33,482 nucleotides of DNA, taken from the NCBI GenBank assembly GCA_013139345.1, contig WTAY01000134.1, positions 1 through 33,482 on the forward strand, in the 5' to 3' direction. A program made the position numbers and the translations under genes. The stretch's first letter is position 1. Every line of letters starts with the position of its first letter. The notes beneath the pieces are model-generated. The model was given only the letters and a program-made list of their open reading frames with translations, made no database searches and was not told the DNA's origin. Positions 27,538 through 33,482 of this stretch are shown here, in pieces. The stretch comes from Methylophaga sp. (lineage in GTDB: Bacteria; Pseudomonadota; Gammaproteobacteria; Nitrosococcales; Methylophagaceae).

Positions 27538-28059
27538 ATGAATGAACAAGAACTAGAGAAAAAACTAATTGCTGCTTACGACAAAATGATGGGACGCATT
27601 GAGCAGCTTCTTGATTCTGCAGAGCAACAAGCCTTGCCTGTATTGCAAAAAAATATAGAAAAAGCAAAACAGCAAGCCATTGAATTAAAAGAAATCAGTA
27701 AAGAAGAAGCTGAAAAACTAGGAAATTACCTACGTCGTGACTTACACGATGCAGCAGAACATCTTGAACATACTGGCCAAGAATTATCGACATGGTTGAA
27801 CTTTGATCTCAAATTAATCGAAGAAAGGATCTTAGAGGTTTTTAGCAAAGTAGCCGACAAAACACGCTTAGAGCTTGCGCAACTTGCCGAACAAGCAAAA
27901 CGTGCTACTGAATATCATACGGGTGAAATTACAAGTATCGGTACACTTACTTGTCAAAGCTGTGGCGCAGTCATGAACTTCAAAAAGACGAGTCGAATTC
28001 CTCCGTGCCCTAAATGCCATAAAACAGCATTTACACGTACGAAAAAGAAAAACAGCTAA
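27538..28059 (+). CDS. DUF1451 zinc-ribbon protein (YbeL-like)
   Basis: The 173-residue protein is mostly helical and charged (coiled-coil-like from 1 to ~135). It ends in a zinc ribbon, LTCQSCGAVMNFKKTSRIPPCPKCHKTAF, with two CxxC pairs. This is the DUF1451 layout, whose function is not known to me. GGG precedes the ATG at a short distance. It converges with roxA with no base between the stop codons. Confidence 0.88.
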   Translation: MNEQELEKKLIAAYDKMMGRIEQLLDSAEQQALPVLQKNIEKAKQQAIELKEISKEEAEKLGNYLRRDLHDAAEHLEHTGQELSTWLNFDLKLIEERILEVFSKVADKTRLELAQLAEQAKRATEYHTGEITSIGTLTCQSCGAVMNFKKTSRIPPCPKCHKTAFTRTKKKNS

Positions 28060-29244
28060 CTAATCTTGACTCTCTGAGAGCCAGTTCCAACCACCTTCAG
28101 CAATTAATTGACATAATAAATTTGCCGATGGCACATCTTTTTTAAGTTGCTGCCAGTCAGCACGTGTTATCACACTATTTTCAGCTAAAAGTGGTAAATT
28201 ATCCTGACCCTGCATATCTAAGCAGTATGCTTCACCAGCCATAAACAATTGACCACCTCGCTCATTTTTGGCCCAAGCAAAGCGATAATATAAATTCCGA
28301 CTCAGACTATCACCACTGTCAAACTGGCTTGTAATGTCATCTATTGTTGGCAAGTCAGATAATGACTCCTGAGCTATATTAGCCAAACTAGATTTTGTAT
28401 CTGTTACGAATTTTCCTAAAGCACTCGCTAAGACGGGCTCCGCCTCATCAATACTTTGGTGCAACAATTGTTTTAGCCTTATTATCGCATCGCTATTAAT
28501 TTCACTGCCATATTCACTCACCGCTAGTTCAGGGTCTGTATAGCGGCTTTTCCCCAAATCATGCTCTAACAGGGTATTAATAACTGAGTCTAATAGGTCA
28601 GTACGACTCGGAGCTCTAAAGCCAAATGAAAAGGTCATACCATCATCTAACGCAACACCATGGTGAGCAAAGTGTGGAGGCAAATACAGTATATCCCCCG
28701 GCTCTAAGATCCACTCTTCATCTGGGTTAAATTCAGCTAATATTTGTAGATTAAGCCCTTCGATCAATTGGGCATTATGAACCGGTTTATCACCGATCTG
28801 CCAACGCCGTGTTCCCATAGCCTGCAACAAGAACACATCGTAGCCATCGGTATGAGGCCCTACCGTACCATGCTCAGGCGCATAACTAACCATTAAGTCA
28901 TCACGACGCCAGTCAGGGATAAAACGAAAGGGATCAAGTAGGTATTGTAGCTCTGGTAAGTGCTTCTCAACATCTTGTACAAGCATTGTCCAATGTGTTT
29001 CTGGCAAGCGAGCAAAGTCATCTTCTGATAATGGCCCATTTGTAACTTGCCATGCACCCTCTTGGCCATTTTCTTCAATTAGACGAGATTCTATTTCTGG
29101 CTCACAGGCTAACCCTGCCAAATCATCCGGAGAAATGGGCGTTTCAAAGTCTACAAATGCTTGCCGGATTAATAGTGGCTTTTTCTGCCAATAGTGCTCT
29201 AAAAATTCTTGCTGGCTTAAGCCTGTATTAAAAAATTCTGTCAT
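28060..29244 (-). CDS. roxA: JmjC-type ribosomal protein oxygenase (RoxA/YcfD family)
   Basis: The 394-residue protein contains the iron-binding HxD in HTDGYDVFLLQAMGTRRWQI (His131, Asp133) and the distal histidine in LYLPPHFAHHGVAL (probably His194). It also has the family segment FRFIPDWRRDDLMVSY, and a C-terminal winged-helix region. YcfD/RoxA hydroxylates an arginine of ribosomal protein L16 using 2-oxoglutarate and oxygen. Length and motifs fit this group better than other cupins. It ends six bases from nfeD in the same direction. Confidence 0.9.
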   Translation of the reverse strand: MTEFFNTGLSQQEFLEHYWQKKPLLIRQAFVDFETPISPDDLAGLACEPEIESRLIEENGQEGAWQVTNGPLSEDDFARLPETHWTMLVQDVEKHLPELQYLLDPFRFIPDWRRDDLMVSYAPEHGTVGPHTDGYDVFLLQAMGTRRWQIGDKPVHNAQLIEGLNLQILAEFNPDEEWILEPGDILYLPPHFAHHGVALDDGMTFSFGFRAPSRTDLLDSVINTLLEHDLGKSRYTDPELAVSEYGSEINSDAIIRLKQLLHQSIDEAEPVLASALGKFVTDTKSSLANIAQESLSDLPTIDDITSQFDSGDSLSRNLYYRFAWAKNERGGQLFMAGEAYCLDMQGQDNLPLLAENSVITRADWQQLKKDVPSANLLCQLIAEGGWNWLSESQD

Positions 29245-29250
29245 AAAAAA

Positions 29251-29694
29251 TTAACTAACAGATTCAACTTGAAACACAACATTGTTCACACTCACTATTT
29301 TTATTTTAGTACCTGCGGGACAATCATCGCCCTCTATCTTCCACGTGGAATCATCCACTTTAACTTTACCTTGCCCATCAATAATCGCTTCTTTCAAAGT
29401 AATAACACGACCAACATATTGTTCTCCGCGACGATTAAGTAGAGGTTCATCTGTCGCTATCGGGTTCTTACTATAATAATGTCGCCAAGCAACAATACTT
29501 ATCACTGAAAGAATAGCGAATAAAAACACTTGATATTCCCACTCCATTCCTGGAATCAGATACAAAGCCACTCCTGTCATGAATGCAGCAACAGCCATCC
29601 ATAAGGCAAAAAAGCTAGGTGCTAATATTTCAATAATGACAAGAGCGACAGCAATCATCCACCAATGCCAAAAATCAGGTACAAATAATTCCAT
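29251..29694 (-). CDS. NfeD-like membrane protein
   Basis: The 147-residue protein has two to three membrane segments in the first 70 residues (FWHWWMIAVALVIIEILAPS) and a small OB-fold domain at the end (RGEQYVGRVITLKEAIIDGQ, then VDDSTWKIEGDDCPAGTKI). Short NfeD proteins are partners of SPFH proteins such as QmcA, as in E. coli ybbK-ybbL pairs. The SPFH gene lies 5 bases upstream. Confidence 0.92.
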   Translation of the reverse strand: MELFVPDFWHWWMIAVALVIIEILAPSFFALWMAVAAFMTGVALYLIPGMEWEYQVFLFAILSVISIVAWRHYYSKNPIATDEPLLNRRGEQYVGRVITLKEAIIDGQGKVKVDDSTWKIEGDDCPAGTKIKIVSVNNVVFQVESVS

Positions 29695-29699
29695 TATAA

Positions 29700-30617
29700 C
29701 TATCCTTTGTTAAAGGTATTTTTGGCTAATTCGGCAATACCACCCAAAGAGCCAATAACACTACTTGCTTCAAGTGGCATAAAGATCACCTTACTATTCT
29801 CTGCTGAAGCCACATCTTTCAGTGATTCAATATATTTCTGAGCAATAAAGTAATTAATAGCTTGAATATCACCTTTAGCAATCGCCTCTGAAACAACAAA
29901 TGTTGCTCGAGCTTCGGCTTCAGCTAGACGTTCACGAGCTTCAGCATCACGAAATGCTGCTTCACGTCGCCCTTCCGCATCAAGAACAACTGCTTGCTTT
30001 TCACCTTCTGCTTTTAATATTTCAGATTGACGTAGGCCTTCTGCCTCTAAAATATTGGCACGTTTTTCACGTTCAGCTTTCATTTGACGCCCCATTGCTT
30101 CAACTAAATCAGCAGGTGGTGCAATATCTTTAATCTCAATGCGGGTTACCTTCACGCCCCATGGTGTCGTTGCATCATCTACAACACCTAATAATCGGGC
30201 ATTAATTTCATCACGTTTAGAGAGTAGCTCATCTAGATCCATCGACCCCATAACAGTACGAATATTAGTTTGAGTTAAATTCAAAATTGCATGATTCAAA
30301 TTGTTCACTTCATACGCCGCTTTGGCCGCATCAACTATTTGAAAAAACACCACCCCATCAACTCGTACCATGGCATTATCTTTAGTAATAACTTCTTGGG
30401 ATTGAACATCTAGAACCTGCTCCATCATATTAATTTTGGCACCGATACTATCCATCACCGGAACAATCAAATTCAACCCTGGTCGTAACGTTTTGGTATA
30501 GCGGCCAAATCGCTCTACCGTCCACTCACTTCCTTGTTGTACTGATTTCACCCCCATCAGTATAATTACGATGGCAAGTACTAGAAAAAAGAGTACAAAT
30601 ACAGAAAAGCCTTCCAT
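29700..30617 (-). CDS. SPFH/stomatin-like membrane protein (QmcA family)
   Basis: The 305-residue protein has one N-terminal membrane anchor (about 5-23) followed by the SPFH domain ([39 protein letters not shown]). A long alanine/glutamate-rich coiled coil follows ([20 protein letters not shown]). Such proteins form large membrane cages around or near FtsH-type proteases. It is preceded by GGGAG before the ATG and forms an operon with nfeD. A 15-bp palindrome lies 48 bases upstream. Confidence 0.93.
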   Translation of the reverse strand: MEGFSVFVLFFLVLAIVIILMGVKSVQQGSEWTVERFGRYTKTLRPGLNLIVPVMDSIGAKINMMEQVLDVQSQEVITKDNAMVRVDGVVFFQIVDAAKAAYEVNNLNHAILNLTQTNIRTVMGSMDLDELLSKRDEINARLLGVVDDATTPWGVKVTRIEIKDIAPPADLVEAMGRQMKAEREKRANILEAEGLRQSEILKAEGEKQAVVLDAEGRREAAFRDAEARERLAEAEARATFVVSEAIAKGDIQAINYFIAQKYIESLKDVASAENSKVIFMPLEASSVIGSLGGIAELAKNTFNKG

Positions 30618-30664
30618 TAGATTTCTCCCAAATTATTGATGATTAATAAGTGTTAATAATAACA

Positions 30665-30679
30665 GTACTATCGTAGTAC
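30665..30679. promoter_or_regulatory. Palindrome upstream of the SPFH gene
   Basis: GTACTA-TCG-TAGTAC is a perfect inverted repeat in the 94-base gap between the GGDEF-EAL gene and the SPFH gene. It could be an operator. No confident promoter is seen next to it. Confidence 0.3.
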
Positions 30680-30711
30680 AGTAAATTTAGAATGGAGCAG
30701 ATGTAGCCAAA

Positions 30712-33482
30712 TCACTTGAAATTGACCAGAAGACTACTAACTTTTTCATAGGCTTGCTGTAATTCTTCCATCTTTTGTGTTGCAACGTCTGTATTTTTAT
30801 ACTCATATTTATCAATGAGTTCATTCCCAATGGCTTCCATTTCTTCATGCTTCTGACCAAGAGAATCTAACCATTCATCTGAAAATAGTGCTTCTTTTCT
30901 TAACCGTCTTCTCCAGGCTTTTAAATGCGTTTTCTTAACGCGTTCAATTGAGCAAACATCACCAGTACCCTGTAGAAAAGCAAGTTTCTTCTTTATACCC
31001 TCGAGCCAATATTGAGATGTCAGAGTTAGTAAGTTTATATTTTGTTCTTGTACTGTTAACTCTTTTTGACCGTTGATTAACCATTCTTGATTCGGAATAT
31101 AGCTCTTTAACCATGTCGGCAACTCCATTGCAGGCATTGGTCTTGCAATTCCATAACCTTGGGCTTCTTCACAGCCCATAAGAAGGAGCATGACTCCATG
31201 CGATGTTGTTTCTACACCTTCTGCAATTACCTCACGGTTAAATGATTCGGCTAAGCCAATAATGCCATCAATAATTGCATAATCATTTGGATCGTCTAAG
31301 ATATCTCGCACAAAGCTTTGATCAATTTTAATCGTTTGAGCAGATAAGTTTCTCATATGAGTTAATGAGGAATAGCCTGTACCAAAGTCATCTAAAGCGA
31401 CACAAATTCCTAGTTCATCTTGGCAGGTTTTTATAAGTTGGCTAATGGCTTTGACATCACCTAACGCACTGCTCTCTAATATTTCCAGTTGCAAATACTG
31501 TGAGCTTACATCAGCATATTTTTCTAACGTATCATTGAGAACAGTAAAAAATAGAGCTGATTGCAAGTGATGGGATGAGATATTGATACTGACTTCTAAT
31601 TCTATTCCTTGCTTTTTCCAACTATCAAGTTGCATCAATGCCTGCTCGATCACCCAGTTACCTAAAGTTATATCTAAATCCGTGCCCTCTAGAATTGGTA
31701 AAAATTCCATTGGGGGAATTAATCCTTTTTCTGGGTGCAACCACCGAATTAATGCTTCTACCCCAAACACTTTGCCTGTTTTCATATTTACCTTAGGCTG
31801 GTAATACATACAAAGTTGATCATCTCGTAATGCCTGTTCAATTTCATTTAAACGATCAATTTTCTGAATAACTTCTTTATCTTGCTCAGCATTAAACAAA
31901 TGGTATCGATTCTTACCTTCAAGCTTAGCTTGATACATGGCTTGATCGGCATGTCTCAGTAAAGTATCTAGATCTGCATTATCCAACGGGTATAGTGTAA
32001 ATCCACTTGATGCGCCTATAGCAATGGTCAGTCCATTTATGAAATAAGGTTGAGATAGTGCGTAATGCAACCTCGTCATCATTTTCTCGCACTGTTCTAC
32101 CGCCCCTATTCCTCCCAGTAATAATGCAAACTCATCTCCTCCTTGACGAGATACAGTATCCTCTTCTCTAATAACGGACTTAATTCTCTCAGAGACAATT
32201 ATCAGTAGTTCATCACCTATTTCATGGCCATAATTATCATTAACGGGTTTGAAATCATCCAAATCAAGAAAACAGACCGCGAGTTGCGTTGATGTTCGTT
32301 TACTATGAGCAATAGCTTGTGAAAATCTATCTGCAAACAGTGTTCTATTGGGTAATTGAGTCAACACATCATAATGTGCTAACTGTAACAGCGTGTCCTG
32401 ATGCTGTTTATTTTCAGTAATATCGGAAAACATGCCGACATAATGTAAAACCTTGCCCTCATCATCTTGAATAGAAGAAATATTCAATAACTCGGCATAA
32501 AGTTCACCATTTTTCTTACGGTTCCAGACTTCCCCATGCCAGTTTCCAGTATTATTCACATCAGCCCACATTTGAGCATAAAACTCTTGGCTTTGCTTTC
32601 CTGAGCTAAATAGACTGGGGTTGTTACCTATAATCTCTTCGCGACTATAGCCAGATATAAAACTCACCGATGGATTAACATCAATAATAATACCAGCGGG
32701 ATCAGTAATAATAATTCCTTCATGAGCTTCGCCAAATACTAATGATGATAACTTAAGATCATCTTCAGTTCGTTTGCGTTCAGTGATATCACGAATAAAG
32801 GCATTAAACTCATAGCCATTTTCTACTTTAATGGGGGAAACTGTTAATTCGATAGGAAATTCATGACCATCAGAATGTAATGCTTCAATTTCAACTAAAG
32901 CGTTAAGGGCTCTAGTCTTTCCTGTCTCTAAAAAGTGTTGCAGCCCTTTTATATGACGGCCACGGTAGCGAAAAGGAATAATGTAGTCATGTAGCTTTTT
33001 ACCCAGAATTTCGCTTGATGACCAACCAAATATAGTCTCAGCCTGATAATTCCAACCGATTACATCTCCATTAATACTCATTTGAATAACGGCATCTTGC
33101 GAAGAATCAATAATTGCCCGAATACGAGCTGCACCTTGTTTTTCTGCTTCTATGAGTGACGCAATATTGTCAGCCATTGAATTAAAACTTCGTCCTATCG
33201 CTGAGAAGTCGCTGTTAGCGTTAAGCTCAACTCGTTTACTAAAGTTACCTTTTGAAAAAGAGGTCGTAAAAGCTGAAATAGCTCTAATGCTAGAAATAGT
33301 AGCTAAGTAAATACCTGTAGAAAAATACCATACGATTAAAACCATTATAAAAACTACAGAAGTACTAATTAATAATGTTTCTTTTGCCTTAATAAGCCGT
33401 TTATTAATCAAGTGTTTCGTTGTTGGTAATAATGTTTCATATAATGTGTCATAACTACTATCAATAGCGACAGTCATTAAGT
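30712..33482 (-). CDS. PAS-GGDEF-EAL c-di-GMP signalling protein with HAMP (N-terminus beyond window)
   Basis: The frame is open to the window end, and the apparent ATG at 33477 leaves only the end of a periplasmic domain, so the true start probably lies outside. By the track numbering there is a membrane segment (35-57), HAMP (57-110), and two PAS domains (113-235, 236-360). A GGDEF domain has an intact motif at 446-450 and the inhibitory RxxD (REED) five residues before it. The EAL domain has EAL at 574-576, DDFGTG and EGVET intact. Both activities look possible. The last ~120 residues (800-921) form an extra helical domain with HLKAW that faintly resembles a CZB zinc-binding domain. Confidence 0.9.
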   Translation of the reverse strand, partial: LMTVAIDSSYDTLYETLLPTTKHLINKRLIKAKETLLISTSVVFIMVLIVWYFSTGIYLATISSIRAISAFTTSFSKGNFSKRVELNANSDFSAIGRSFNSMADNIASLIEAEKQGAARIRAIIDSSQDAVIQMSINGDVIGWNYQAETIFGWSSSEILGKKLHDYIIPFRYRGRHIKGLQHFLETGKTRALNALVEIEALHSDGHEFPIELTVSPIKVENGYEFNAFIRDITERKRTEDDLKLSSLVFGEAHEGIIITDPAGIIIDVNPSVSFISGYSREEIIGNNPSLFSSGKQSQEFYAQMWADVNNTGNWHGEVWNRKKNGELYAELLNISSIQDDEGKVLHYVGMFSDITENKQHQDTLLQLAHYDVLTQLPNRTLFADRFSQAIAHSKRTSTQLAVCFLDLDDFKPVNDNYGHEIGDELLIIVSERIKSVIREEDTVSRQGGDEFALLLGGIGAVEQCEKMMTRLHYALSQPYFINGLTIAIGASSGFTLYPLDNADLDTLLRHADQAMYQAKLEGKNRYHLFNAEQDKEVIQKIDRLNEIEQALRDDQLCMYYQPKVNMKTGKVFGVEALIRWLHPEKGLIPPMEFLPILEGTDLDITLGNWVIEQALMQLDSWKKQGIELEVSINISSHHLQSALFFTVLNDTLEKYADVSSQYLQLEILESSALGDVKAISQLIKTCQDELGICVALDDFGTGYSSLTHMRNLSAQTIKIDQSFVRDILDDPNDYAIIDGIIGLAESFNREVIAEGVETTSHGVMLLLMGCEEAQGYGIARPMPAMELPTWLKSYIPNQEWLINGQKELTVQEQNINLLTLTSQYWLEGIKKKLAFLQGTGDVCSIERVKKTHLKAWRRRLRKEALFSDEWLDSLGQKHEEMEAIGNELIDKYEYKNTDVATQKMEELQQAYEKVSSLLVNFK

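Overview
The window is ordinary, densely packed chromosomal sequence from an AT-rich gammaproteobacterium. Evidence for that group includes the divergent block of M16 proteases-rsmD-coaD-ferredoxin against ftsY-ftsE-ftsX-rpoH (the order known from Pseudomonas), lapAB, arsC-wrbA-DUF2069, ffs/dnaX/ybaB/recR, aat-bpt-infA, and a RoxA-type ribosomal oxygenase. A marine Thiotrichales-like genus (Methylophaga or Cycloclasticus type) is a guess. There is no prophage, insertion sequence, CRISPR array or integrase.

Layout. 1-3591 (+): end of mobB, then moeA, ttcA and an nnrS-type gene, almost without gaps. 3592-3974: a non-coding stretch rich in inverted and direct repeats. 3975-8466 (-): an H-NS family gene with its own strong promoter, and upstream of it the set M16 protease, M16 inactive partner, rsmD, coaD, ferredoxin. 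8536-12184 (+): ftsY, ftsE, ftsX, rpoH, closed by a perfect bidirectional terminator shared with fdxA (-). 12706-15473 (+): lapA, lapB, arsC, wrbA, DUF2069. 15537-16299 (+): a 76-residue protein resembling both ends of a flagellar axial protein, and a SprA-like putative metalloprotease. 16344-18343 (+): birA without its DNA-binding domain, and coaX with an unusual repetitive acidic tail. 18347-18755: tRNA-Ser(GGA) and the 4.5S SRP RNA. 18821-24369 (+): dnaX, ybaB, recR, an HDOD protein, aat, bpt, infA. 24430-26984 (+): four genes resembling mshI, pilN, mshJ and mshK, without secretin, ATPase or pilin genes. 26987-33482: dsbB (-), a DUF1451 zinc-ribbon protein (+), roxA (-), nfeD and an SPFH/QmcA gene (-), and a large PAS-GGDEF-EAL protein (-) cut by the window end.

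Functional themes are molybdenum cofactor synthesis beside an NO-related membrane protein, coenzyme A synthesis (coaD and coaX), co-translational targeting (ftsY and the SRP RNA), heat shock and envelope control (rpoH, lapAB), DNA replication and repair (dnaX, recR), N-end rule tagging (aat, bpt), and c-di-GMP signalling.

The feature that stands out most is the CoaX C-terminal tail. It has 22 consecutive hexapeptide units (18-nt DNA units, with a 54-nt higher-order repeat) followed by a DAV tripeptide run, adding 145 residues to a kinase that normally ends near residue 250. Other points worth checking are the minimal axial-like protein paired with the SprA-like protease, the orphan MSHA-like subset, and the repeats between nnrS and hns. 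I did not find a complete, clearly novel multi-gene system.
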